Source of the DNA: Grifola frondosa
Lineage: Eukaryota > Basidiomycota > Agaricomycetes > Polyporales > Grifolaceae
Length of the DNA: 64,000 bases
Direction: 5' to 3'
NCBI GenBank assembly: GCA_001683735.1
Contig: LUGG01000005.1
Location: 248,001 to 312,000, forward strand
Below, piece by piece: positions 23,865 to 35,002 of the stretch (positions are counted from its first letter, which is position 1; every line of letters begins with the position of its first letter). Under the pieces are notes generated by a model. That model saw only the letters and a program-made list of their open reading frames with translations. It was not told the DNA's origin and did no database searches. Made by a program: the position numbers and the translations under genes.

Positions 23865-24369
23865 GATTGGGGGGCAAAACATGCAGAGGAAACGGGTTGG
23901 ACCTTTCTAAAAGTGCGGCAGACTCTGATAAAATAGTGCTCACTCCGTAGGATATCTCTTGTGCCATAGGGTCGAGAGCGGACGCAACACTCAAAGAATC
24001 CAATAAATTCAATCATCAAAGACCTGCACATTCCATTCTGCGGAGAGGCTAGTGGCGTGGTGAAGTTTAGAAGTGGACCATGCCGTCCGCGACACGTCGC
24101 GCTGATGACAGAAACTTTCTATACTGGAGATAGTTAGCATGAAATCACGAATCAAGAAACGTTTCGCGGCTCCATTCTACATACCGCAGGTCAGGTTCTG
24201 AAATGCTATTGAAGGATGAAGGGCTGTTGAAGACACTTTCAAAGGATCCGTGAGCATCAAGCGTGTCAGGCGTAATTGACAGATACATTGTTTACTATCG
24301 GAGGCAAATTCTTGTATGATAGTCCACGGACTAGTCAGACTTGAAGCTGAAGTTTAGCATGACACAGAA

Positions 24370-26060
24370 AAGGAAATCTCGGAGCAAATAATTTGTCCAA
24401 ACATTACTTGCGTTGACCACATATACTGCATGTCCTCGGCATTCCTGGTACAGTACTTAAGATGACACCGCCGCTGGGATGCAAGGTGTTCCACATTTGG
24501 AACCGATGTGTTCGGCATTAGCCGGCACGAGCTTCACTATGTAGTAGTCCTTCTCCTTCTCAACAATCCATCTCTGCAGTCGTCTCAATGAGTTTTTAGA
24601 TTGATTTGGAATAGAACGGCGTCCCATTTCTAAACTTCAGTCTTTCGTCTGGGGGTCAATCTGTTGAAATCGCCCAACTGGTGGTGTCGGCTGAATACGA
24701 CAGGACCGCGCATTGCTTGTATGTGTAAGGAGTTGTCATAACCGTTGAACGTTGAACGGCGTTGCTAACACACTCTCGACTAGTATTCTAGCGTGGTCGA
24801 TAGCTGATTGTAGAGACGATGGTCCGGTCTCCGTCTTGTACTCGGCGGAGCGACGTTCTTATCCGTCGTTTTCCGAAGCAGGACACGCAGAGTTCTCAAG
24901 TGTACGTCAGCCTTGTAACCTTATTCGAGAATTGAAAGTGTTTACAGGATTCGGACGAGAAAATATATTATTCCTGACAACCCTTCTCCAGCAGTCAAGG
25001 CGGGGTTTGTTTAGTCTTCCTCCGACTCGGATTGCCTATTAGTCACATTTGTCGCAACGTGGATCGATAAAGTATGCACATATTGTGGCTTGTGACTGAT
25101 GGCGATTGTTGGCCAAGTGTGCGTTTGAGTCATTGCGTTTCTAAAGCTCTGGCGAGTGATCAGTGGAAATCTGCTTTAATACTCATTTCTGACCTCCTGG
25201 TATCAATGTCACAAGGCTTTGCTCAAGTACGTATGTTGTCCTATGCACCTTGAGTCCCTAGCCGTGCTGAACAATTCATCTGTGATTTCAGTTAGACAGC
25301 GATCAATTTCAGATGTCCTGAAGATTGCAAGCCATATGTGTTCCGTTATGTCATGCTGAGGAGTACCTGCAAAAGTAGCCGAGATTTTGACCGAAGGACT
25401 CGTCATCAAAAACGATAGCCCAATTTCTGAACCGCGAACGTCTTCAGCGATCAGTCTCCCACGAGAGTATAGTAGTGGTGGGTCTTATGACGCGCTTAAA
25501 TCTCGATAGATACCAGATTGACACCGTCAACCTTGTTTTGTTATAGTTTTTATGAAGCCAAGTGTCATGATGATGCAATGTAGACTTAAGCTAGATGCAG
25601 CATAAGTATTTAAACTTATTTGAAACGGACCGCACAGTGAACTCCCGGGCGCCCGATGTGTTACTCTTCAGTGACTGCCCTCTTCGCATTAACGCTGAGA
25701 CGACTTCGGTCGTGATCAGCCCAAAACCAATGAGTGTGCTAGAACTCATGGAATTGATGCAATCGTCGAAGGGTTCATACGATTGTGAATCATGATAACC
25801 CGAAAGTGTCTCTCCGGTGGTCTCGCAGTTGTACTAGTGAAGGTGCAGTGTCTCCATCCATCATTTTACCGCAAGCGAGCTTCAACTAAGCACTGAATGG
25901 TACAGAAGATCTGGTCTCGATACGGTATCACTATGGCTTATGCGCACCGATTTTGAGCTGGAAATTTTCCGAAATGACAAACTTCCACGTCAACGTCCAT
26001 CTAATTCTCCCCGATAAATGCAGCAACATGGGACATCAAGCTCGCACGGCTCTCCCATTT
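24370..26060. other. No supported gene
   Basis: About 1.7 kb of short frames on both strands between the duplicated block and P450 C. The direct word TTGAACGTTGAACGG occurs near 24745. Nothing recognised. Confidence 0.5.
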
Positions 26061-26066
26061 GTACAT

Positions 26067-26075
26067 ACATAAAGG
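26067..26075 (+). promoter_or_regulatory. TATA-like box of P450 C
   Basis: ACATAAAGG about 66 bp before the ATG at 26139. Confidence 0.4.
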
Positions 26076-26138
26076 TGCGCGCTGAGCACTGTATCTCCCC
26101 CCCCTTCCTTCATTGTTCCCTCCCCAATTGACCTTGAA

Positions 26139-28375
26139 ATGATTGCTAACCTGCACATCACGCCAGTCAATATTGCCGTGTTCCTTTTTGTTCTTCTTCT
26201 TGTCTACGCGTGGTCTGTCGTGAGACGGGGCAAGGGCCGATTTCCGCCTGGACCTAAACCAGTACCACTGCTTGGAAATTTACATCAGATGGACTATCAA
26301 CATATGAAATTCGCCGAATGGGGAAACAAGACGGTGTGTTGCGACTAAATTTCTACCTTTGTGGTAAAGTTAATACATCCCAATACCAGGAGATGTCTCA
26401 TTTGCACATTTATTTCATATGCCAACTCTCATTTTGAGTTCGGTGCAGGCCGCTCAAGACCTCATGGACAAAAGGAGTGCGAAGTATTCTGACAGACCCC
26501 GATTTGTTCTGCTGGGTGAACTGTGAGTGTCCATATGTCATCTCCGCTGTCCACTACTTTACATGCAAATAGCATGGGCTGGGATGCCGTTTTAGCGCAC
26601 ATGACATACGGCGATCGTTCCCGGAAATATAGGAAATGGATACACGATGCATTGCAGGCTAAGGCTGTGCTTAAGAGCTATTACCCATTGCAACGACGCG
26701 AGTCTTGTGTATTACTTTCAGGACTATTCGAAAGCCCCGAAGCGTATGTGGCGCATATCAGAAGGCAACCAAATTTCCTCTGGTACATTTGTCGAGAAGA
26801 TTAATTCATTTGGATCCCTCGACAGGTTTGCTGCTGCCTTAGTCTTGGAAATAGCATATGGGCACCGTGTGACTTCATTGAAAGATGAATATATTAGACT
26901 CGCCGAGCGTGCCACCACAGCTACCGCTGAAGCGGGGAGCCCAGGATCCATGTTGGTTGATTTTTTCCCGTTTCGTGAGTTGTTTCACACCAAGAGATGT
27001 TTGAACATTCATGCTTTATATCCATTTTGAAAGTGAAAGAACTACCCGCGTGGTTTCCGGGATGTGGTTTCAAGCGACGAGCATTGGATGTTCGGCCTCA
27101 TGTACGCGCATTTCTTGATATGCCCTTCCAGATGGTCAAAGATGCTATGGTTTGTACTCTTGATGCATATTAAACATATCCCGGAAACCCAGTCTAACTT
27201 ATGACAGGCTACAGGCATTACGATACCATCCATGACCGCAACTCTAATTGAAAAATGTTCTGGAAATGAAGGCATCAGCGAAGAAGATGAGGAAGATATC
27301 AAAGGTACTGCGGGATTTTTATACGCAGGTCTGTTCCCTTATCGTCTGTTCTTTTCCGGCGGCCTGCTTCTGATCGGATTCTAGCTGGAACTGAGACAGT
27401 CAGTGTCGCATATCGGAAGAAGAATCTGACAAACTTCCTCCTTGGATCTAGACGGCTACCGCCTTGACAACTTTTGTTATGGCAATGGTGCTCTATTCTA
27501 ATGTCTTGAAGAAGGCGCAAGAGGAGATCGACATGGTGATAGGCAATGAAAGGCTCCCAGATTTTACAGATCGCGACTTCTTACCTTACCTTGGATGTAT
27601 ATTAAAAGAATTGTATCGGTTAGTTCATCTGCATATCAGCATGTATGTTTCACCTGATGGTTTATCTTACAGCTGGAATAGTCCCCTTCCTCTTGGTCAG
27701 TCGTTGCTCAAGGTCTATTTGCGTACGTCTTGATGTCTTCTATCCAGGATTTCCTCATAGAGCGACGTCCGATGATATTTATCGTGGATACTATATCCCA
27801 CAAGGGTACATGGTCATCCCAAATATTTGGTATGCATGCTGTTTCTGTTTGCGAATAATATAATTTTACGTTTTGGACAATCCATCTAGGGGTATGATGC
27901 ACACACCTGACATTTATCCAGAGCCAGAGAAGTTCACGCCGGAGCGTTTCCTGGAGACAGAGGACCGGCCAAATTCACCAACGAATGCCTCTGACCCATA
28001 CAATGTGGTGTTCGGATTTGGCCGCAGGTAACGTTCATTTCGTTTGTCTTTCTGTTTCCCATACTTACCACCTGACCTTATGGCAGATTATGTCCAGGTC
28101 AGGCCTTCGGGGACTCGAGTCTATGGCTTGCTATGGCACATATGATAGCAACACTGGATATCCGCAAAAGCGTCGACAGTTTTGGTAAAGAGATCAATGT
28201 TGAAGCCGCCTTTAGCCCCGGGTTTACCAGGTAAGCACACTCATTCGATTGATTTATGCGTGCATAGGCTAAAATCCTCTTTGGCGCTCCCAAACCGTTC
28301 ACTTGCGTTATTCTTCCCAGAACCAAAAAAGCCTGCGAGCTTATCCAGTCTGTGAATGCCGACCTTGCCCATTAA
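26139..28375 (+). CDS. Cytochrome P450 monooxygenase C
   Basis: Third paralogue, on the opposite strand to A and B. Anchor [20 protein letters not shown], hinge [42 protein letters not shown]-helix AGTETT after splicing, ExxR as [13 protein letters not shown], haem loop FGFGRR then LCPGQAFGD. The C-terminus reads [15 protein letters not shown] and stops at 28373-28375. At 26760 the intron after HIRR begins GCAACC, so it is a GC-AG intron or a mutated donor. Two single missing bases explain the other breaks: A at 26328-26329 (before GDVSFAHLF) and A at 28271-28274 (last exon). With both as sequencing slips the gene is complete; if real, it is a recent pseudogene. It lies next to the terpene synthase duplication, so it may act on the same product. 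Confidence 0.8.
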
Positions 28376-28783
28376 TATCATACATATTTGTCTTGTCTCT
28401 TGAGGAGTGGTGGTACTGTGGCGACGGGGTACGAAGTTGGCCGAGAGGGCATATCTTCCAGATTGATACTGAAATATGCATATATGCATATGTTGTACTC
28501 CATGTTGGCTTTCTTCTCTCCAGTCTTGATCGATGATCTCTCGTTGGCTTTTGGCTTCCTTTGTCACGATACAGTGAAGCCTCAGGTCTATTTCTATCTC
28601 GGTCACGTCTGAAGTATGAATTCAGCCAACATATGGGAATCTACACTGTTTATACAACCACAGGGAAGATCGCAGTCGTATTATGGTGATACATAGTACA
28701 GTTAAATATAGATAGTAAATCTACACAGAAGCTCACAATTCCAGCATCCAAAAGTCTATGTTTCACTTACAATAACATACAAA

Positions 28784-29843
28784 CTATGATCTTGACGCGT
28801 CACCCGTCGTCTGGACCTGTCCACTGGCCTGTGCCTTCAAGATTGTGCCAAGCCCCACGGCGAGAGATCCCAGTGCGTGTGCGGTGCCGCTCGCCAGGAA
28901 GGCTCCGCCTGCTCCGGCAGAGATCGCGGGGAGCGCAGGGAGTGTGCCGACGGTGATGAGAATGGCGGAGATAGCTGTCATGACCTTCGGGTGCTCGTTC
29001 GTGAGGAATTCGAGCGACTGGCATGCGTTAACTAGCCAGAGGGGAGCTTGTGTAACGGTTGTTACGGCTGACAGAAGCAAAATGAGTATAATGGACCGAA
29101 TATGGGAAGGGGAAAGACGTACTTCCGCCTGGTGTGCTTGCGGGGCTGATAACAGCGGGAGTCATCGCTGGTGTACTTGCGGGTGTGCACGCAGGAGATG
29201 AGAAGAATGAAGAGAATCCGGACGATGAAGATGTGCTCGAAGAGACGCTCTCAACGGAGTTCATGGTGGCAGAGCGCTTGGGGGTGGGGAAATTCTTGAG
29301 CGTCGACCCGAAGTCGAAGGTGGCCCTGGACTTTGGTAGGGGACGAGGAGGTGTGGGAGGGCTGGGTTCCGCATTCTTGCTGGTATCTGAATCTCCCCCT
29401 CTGCCTACGACCCACCACAACCCGGAGGGCTTGCTCTCGACTTTGATTGCTTCGGTCTTCTGCGCATCAATCTCCCCTGTGGGTGGAATTATCATCAGTA
29501 AAGCGGAAAGTATTTCAGTGACGAAGGGGGACGCACAGCCCATATTTCGCATCGCGACCTTGAAATTCTTCCAGTTCCACCGATACTTCCCGCCATGCAT
29601 GTTCTTCATGACCATCCTCAGCTCATCGAAGCGTTTCTTCGCATCACTGCCAAGGTAATGCTGCGCGACCTTGTGCCAGTACTCCTTAGGCACCTTACGC
29701 TCGACACAGCCCGCCTTGATCTGCGCCAACCACTCGTCAACGGGGAGGTCCTTCTTCGGCTTTCCGACAAAGTGGGGTGCATCGGTCCACGAAGCGTAGA
29801 TGGGCTCGAGATCGAACGGCTTAATCTTGAACGCTTTCAACAT
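28784..29843 (-). CDS. WWVVG-motif protein, paralogue 1
   Basis: Conserved basidiomycete-type protein of unknown function. Three exons. The first encodes VDEWLAQIKAGCVERKVPKE, GSDAKKRFDELRMVMKNMHG and RWNWKNFKVAMRNMG, an all-helical N-terminal domain. A phase-1 intron follows NMG, then DAQKTEAIKV and LWWVVGRGGD. A Ser/Thr/Pro-rich linker leads, through another intron, to a hydrophobic C-terminus (ISAILITVGTLPALPAISAG) that could be one or two membrane segments. The paralogue at 36459-37392 has the same order, the same NMG intron position and the motif WWVVGKGG. Cell location and function unknown; C-terminal membrane anchoring is inferred from hydrophobicity. Confidence 0.72.
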
Positions 29844-29849
29844 TGCAGA

Positions 29850-30590
29850 GGAAACAAAACGATCGTAGGAGAGGGGGTGTCGCTAAAATTCGGTACACTG
29901 CTGATATACTCGTCGGTAAGAGGCCTCATTGCCCGGGTGCTGCAGCAACACAAGGCGATCTAGCATGAAACGTTGACCAAGCATTACAAACCATTGCGGT
30001 ATATTAAACAAGGCGGGATTCGCGCTGGCCGCCAACGGGTGGGAGAGTCGCAATGCATCTCAAACATGTTAGAAGCGTACCAATTTTCAGCAGACATACA
30101 TGCGGCTTTCGTGTGGTCTTCCGGGGTTTCTCAAAGGTTCTTCCTGCTGTTGATGGAATCTTGATACCCTATCACCGTCCCAGCACCTCAAGAAGCATGA
30201 GGATCGCCAACTACGATGCCAGCTCATCAGCCTGCCAAAATGCTGAATCTCGGCATGCAAGCGTGGTTTGAACCTGAGGCCTCAGTGACCGACGGTCATT
30301 TTGGACCTCACAGATGCCGGACGGAGCTATCAGCAACATAAAGCTTTAAAACTGCGAAGCTTCAGGCTCAAGCCTCGAATGTAAGTTCAATCACGGCCAC
30401 AAGTGGTGGAAGCGAGGACCATCAGACGCCGGTGATTGATTGCAATCATATATTGAAGGATGCATACGAACATATCGAATCCTAAGGAAGAAAGAAAATC
30501 ATGCCAATATTTCTACGCAAATACGAGGGAAATCATAAGAATTATCGAGGCCCGAACATACGTGTGGACTCTATATCGTCCGATGTCCGT
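29850..30590. other. No supported gene
   Basis: Intergenic DNA between two minus-strand genes: the promoter side of the WWVVG paralogue and the 3' side of the F-box/WD40 gene. Only short frames. Confidence 0.5.
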
Positions 30591-33500
30591 TCAGACCTCC
30601 TCCCCGCGGCTACGAGCTTCGGCGATGCTCAACTCAATTGCGAATCTAAGATCTTCTTCCTCCTGATTCACATCCTGCGTCCGCACGGCGGTGTCACCTA
30701 CACCTTGCGTGAATTCGGCAGACACAAGGGATGGGCCCTCAGCAGATGCATTGCCAGGCGGATTAGCGTTCCTCAGAAAAGAAGGGAACGACGCCTCCAA
30801 ACCCCGCGATGGGGACGGGACCCCTGATGAGCGGAGCGGCGTGCTCCATGCGCTGCGGAACGACTCCGGGCTGCCTGAAGCAGAATAATGCGTACTGGAG
30901 ACGCGACTACTTCCAGGTGTACTTGGAACCGACATGCTTGCAGAGGAGGGCGTCCGGCTCACCGCGGGGAACTGTTCCAAATCAGACGTAGATGGCGCGT
31001 GTATAACCTCACGAGAAGACGATAGGGAACCATTGATGGGACTAGGGGTAAACCCTGCCTCCATGGGCTCCGGGCGGACACGAGGGGATACTTGGATCTT
31101 AAAGTTCGAGGCGGAGGGTAACGTGCGCCAGAATGAGCGGCCATCGGGGAAGACGCTGCCATTGGAAGGAGAATGGGAGGAGATTGAAGATCCTCGCGAG
31201 TGCACAGCAGAAGAAGATTCAGAGCCGAAGAAGGTATCTGGCACAGGTACGGGGGTTTGCACATCATCGAAATCCCCGATGAAAACGCCCTCGTCCTCCC
31301 TAGATATTAAGACCCTCTGACGGCGCTCCTCTTCCTCATCCCGACTGAGCATGAGCACATATTCTACAGCTTCAGCTTCGCTCAGTCCTAGGTGCGCGAG
31401 CGTAGATTGATGTGCCCTCTCTCGTCCAAACGCGCGGCGGATATGGGCTTGCTCTTCCTCCAGATCCCGCCGGGACTCAGCAATGTCGCGATACATCTCC
31501 ACTTGTTCTGAAAAATATGGATATGAGCAACCACCATCAATGACAATTAACATACTCACGATGCCATTTCGCGACGCCGGTAGACTTCGCCCCGCGCACA
31601 TGCTTTCCCTTGCCATTCCCCTTCCTAACGGGCCCGGCCTTCCATGCCATGACCTTGCTGCCCGACCACGACGCCACCACCACGTCATTCTCTAACAAAA
31701 TCTGAGAAACATGCTCCCATTCACCGCCGACAACGGGCTTAGCAGCAGGAGATGGGAAAGAGCGGAGCGGAGTAAAGGTCAGTGAGTCCCAAATCTTCAC
31801 GGTCCCGCGAGAGGAGCCCGTCGCGAGTACGGTGGAGTTCCAGGCGATAGCAGTGACGGCGCCATCTTCGTGAGCTTCAAACTTCCGGACTGCCGCGACG
31901 AAAGCGGACCCGGGTGTAGGAAGAGCATCCCAGGCAAAGACGCTGATGCAGCCGAGTTGATCGCCCACAAGAACAAAACTGGTCTCGTCGTGTCTGGAGG
32001 AGAATACCGGCTTGAGTGAACGAATTGGGCCCGTAGAGTCATCCCCGAAAATGGTGCGATCGACTTTACATGAAGACAAATCGATAGAGAGACGATGGAA
32101 CTGAGCGCTGTTCGTGTACGCTACGAGGAGGGGCTTGGTGTCCGAGCAGGCGATGTGAAGATCCGTCACTTCAAGCGCGGAATTCGGCCCGTATGGAGAA
32201 GCAGATCCGTCGGCCTTGTATGCAGGAATTCTCATTTCCGAAGGCTCCAGCTGGAGAGCTTCAGGCTTATCGGTGAGCAGAGCCAATCCGGACCAAACGA
32301 GGATATCTCCACTCTGCATGGCACCGACGATGACTCCATGCAAGGTGTCAATAGTGACCTTAACACAAGGATCGCGAACCAAAGAGAGGCCCTTGTCCGA
32401 AGTCCACAAGCACTTCACGGTTTTTGCGTCCCAAACTTGACGCGCCCGTCTGCAGCGGCAGAGACAAATACCACCGGGCCGTCGACTGCAGCACCCCAAG
32501 CTATGTTCTGCACCGGACCCTCGTGGCACTCCTCCACCTTGCAGCGCACCCGCTTCGCCGCAGCTGGCCGGCTTCCATCCATCGCGCGTGTCGCAGTCGT
32601 GACCGCGACTTCCCCGTTCTTGAAACCCCAAAGCACCTTCGCCGTGCCCCCTCAGAGGCGAGCGCGACAGCAGACACGTGCGGGGAGAACTCCGCATTCG
32701 GGTTCCCAATGCCGAGTCCGTTGAGCGTGCCCGAGGCATCTAAGTAGCCGCGCAAGATCTTGCCCGTGAGCGGATACGAGCGCGAAACGATGCCGTACTG
32801 GAGGGATGCGGTGAGTAGCGTTGTGGAGGGCATGAGGTGCATAGACGAGATAGCGGAGTGGTGTGGGATATGGGTCACCGCTGCATTCCGGGATCGCTCC
32901 CAACGTCTATAGTAAAAACAAGTCCGAGATTAATTCACGAACGACAGACAAATTATTGGGGCGATAAATCTCGTCCGAGCATGTAAGAGACCTCTGTGCA
33001 TAGTGAAGGCGGTCCCAGAACGTAGATGACCCCGACTGAAACATCCAGAAGTAGATGACTACATAATTGCTGCATCACCATAGCCCATCATCCTCTCACA
33101 GAACGATGCTAGGGAGGGTCATATCCCATGTGGCATACCGGATGCATACCATGGCATAAACAACTGACCGCATCGCAGAGGCGAGGCAGCAGCAATCATA
33201 GTATAATGGCTCAAGCGAAACCGGGCCCCCAGCACAAAATGAGAAGGCATGACGTACCGCCTTAGATTAAACCGCAGAACAAACTCCTTCCTCCACGAGC
33301 TCTCCTCCCTCCTGAGCATCAAGGCTCTGCCGTCTGCGTCATCGCGCAGATCGCTCTCTGGAGTGATCCCCAAGAACTGGTAGACATATGCTCTGCGCCA
33401 TGTGTTGTCGTCCTTTATGTGGGCATACAGCTGCTTGTTGAGCTGAGAGAGAACCAGCAGGTCAGGGGGTCGAGAAATGAGGTGATGTGGGTAAGCGATT

Positions 33501-33642
33501 CAGATGGAACGCTGAGCAGGATGCTCGCTCCTTTGCTGACTGAGGCTTTGTTGCCATGATGTTTAGCGTTGGGTTGGGAGTACGATGATTTGTGTCGATG
33601 TGCGTCTTTCGGGTGATGAGCTTCAATGGGCCTACTGGGCAT
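30591..33642 (-). CDS. F-box/WD40/UIM protein, Ufo1-like
   Basis: Likely SCF ubiquitin-ligase adaptor. N-terminus: F-box SVPSESLTHITSFLDP then LLVLSQLNKQLYAHI. Middle: WD40 repeats (LASEG, VLWGFKNGEVAV, VEECHEGPVQNIAWGAA, FEAHEDGAVTAIAWNSTV, ATGSSRGTVKIWDSLT). C-terminus: an acidic helix YRDIAESRRDLEEEQ, a long Ser/Pro-rich linker and a final ubiquitin-interacting motif EEDLRFAIELSIAEARSR. F-box plus WD40 plus UIM is the plan of yeast Ufo1, which targets Ho endonuclease. Three single-base gaps break the frame, all in runs: 33465-33469 in the F-box, 32647-32651 after LASEG, and 32433-32435 in a WD repeat. An intron after AKWH joins the linker. Upstream neighbour is ARPC5 on the same strand, 369 bp away. 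Confidence 0.82.
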
Positions 33643-34010
33643 ATAACTGAGTAGAGGTTACGAGTTGTGCGCTGTCGCAGACGATGTCTGCGATGGTGGT
33701 GGTAGATGTTAAGGTGGCAGTTTGTCTGAGTTTGGCGTCGGCGGCATATACCCTCTCATCGATCTCGGCGTCAGCACGAAGCAATGACCTAGTTCGCCCA
33801 GACGTCCTCAGATGCTGGAACCACAGAGCTCGATGTATATAGCCAAGTGCCTATGACCGACCTCGTCGAAGGACTCTGATACTTGCACAGGGGACTATTA
33901 TTATAGCAGTCGAGGGCCGGGCGTTGGCAGGTGTTAGCTCCCCATACCGTTCAGGCATAGCGGCTACGCAGTGCGGCTCAGAAATATAATCGTACATTGC
34001 ATACTGTCCG

Positions 34011-34677
34011 TCATACGAGTCGTCTGTCCGTCATTGCCCTTACGATGCATCCTGTTCCCGCTGCTTCCGTCAACTAAGGGTAAACGACAGTGATCAGCCA
34101 AATGATAGTTTCTCGACGGGGGGTTTAGTATTCGAATGATGAACTTACCTTCTCGTGCCAGCCCAACAGAACACTCCCGCTGACATCGCCCCATCCTGGC
34201 ATTGCCATGCCCTTGTATAGGTACTTCATCAGTGTATCCTGCGCGTCCTGCGATAGCGCCTTCACCACCCCAGGGATCTCTGTTGCCTTTGTGCTATTAA
34301 GAATGGATACGAGAGTTTGTAGGTTCAGTGTCTGCAGGAACGGGAACTTTAGATGACGGATCAGGCACTATATGAAGGTCCAATGATGATACCTTGGCTT
34401 CCTCGACATTTGGGCCATACGGTGCGCCCTCGAGCACAATACTTAGTGCGCCAGGTATATCCCCTCTATTACATCAATGTTGATAGTGAGTGCACTCGGT
34501 ACCCCGATGACAAGATACAACGTACTGCGCCAACGAGCTCCGGACTGCTCCCGCTTTCTGTTTGGAATCGCTGAGGACCTGAGACGGGTCACGGGGATCT
34601 GGTTCGTACAGCTCGCTCTCGAGCAAAACATCTTCATCGTACTGGTCAATGTCGATACGCCGGAAGTTGGTGTCCAT
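34011..34677 (-). CDS. ARPC5: Arp2/3 complex 16-kDa subunit ARPC5
   Basis: Subunit of the actin-nucleating Arp2/3 complex. The start MDTNFRRIDIDQYDEDVLLE matches the conserved N-terminus (F-R-K-V-D-V-D-E-Y-D). After one intron comes GAPYGPNVEEAK, after the next TLNLQTLVSILNSTKATEI and DTLMKYLYKGMAMPGWGD with LLGWHEK, and after the last AGTGCIVRAMTDRRLV and a TGA at 34011-34013. The total is about 148 residues, the family norm, with no frame break. It is divergent from the pseudouridine synthase at 35003, sharing a 325-bp promoter region. Acts in the cytosol in actin patches and endocytosis. Confidence 0.95.
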
Positions 34678-35002
34678 TGGAGGTGGTAGTTCAGTGCTAT
34701 TGACGTGGGAATTCCGGAAAGCAGTAAATTTGATAAGTGTGCGTTAAATTATTAGAAAGGTGTAATCTGACAATATCGAATTTGCCGCGCCGTTTTCGCA
34801 CTCAGGCTCCCATTATTCTCGACTTTTGGATCATACGTGAAGTTTACATTGCAGTGTGAACGTTCTTCTCAAATCAGACCCACTTTTGCGACGACCTTTG
34901 AGGCATCAGCCCAGACAAAATAATATCGACACTGAGCTTCAGCTCGAGCTGCCAATACAACGAGTAATCGCGCACCTCAAGTTTTGATCTTTCACGAATT
35001 GG

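Larger units (their letters stand above)
22389..24350. repeat. Segmental duplication, shortened copy
   Basis: Second copy of 18687-21410 in the same orientation, about 2.0 instead of 2.7 kb. It lacks the segment matching about 20080-20890 and a further stretch of about 33 bp matching part of synthase exon 8. Point differences are spread evenly, as expected for unselected DNA. Confidence 0.9.

Noticed and set aside
26139..28375. P450 C as a pseudogene because of two frame breaks
   Set aside because: Both breaks are single bases in A runs, the same pattern as in conserved genes in this window; all functional motifs are present. Left as a probable gene pending reads.
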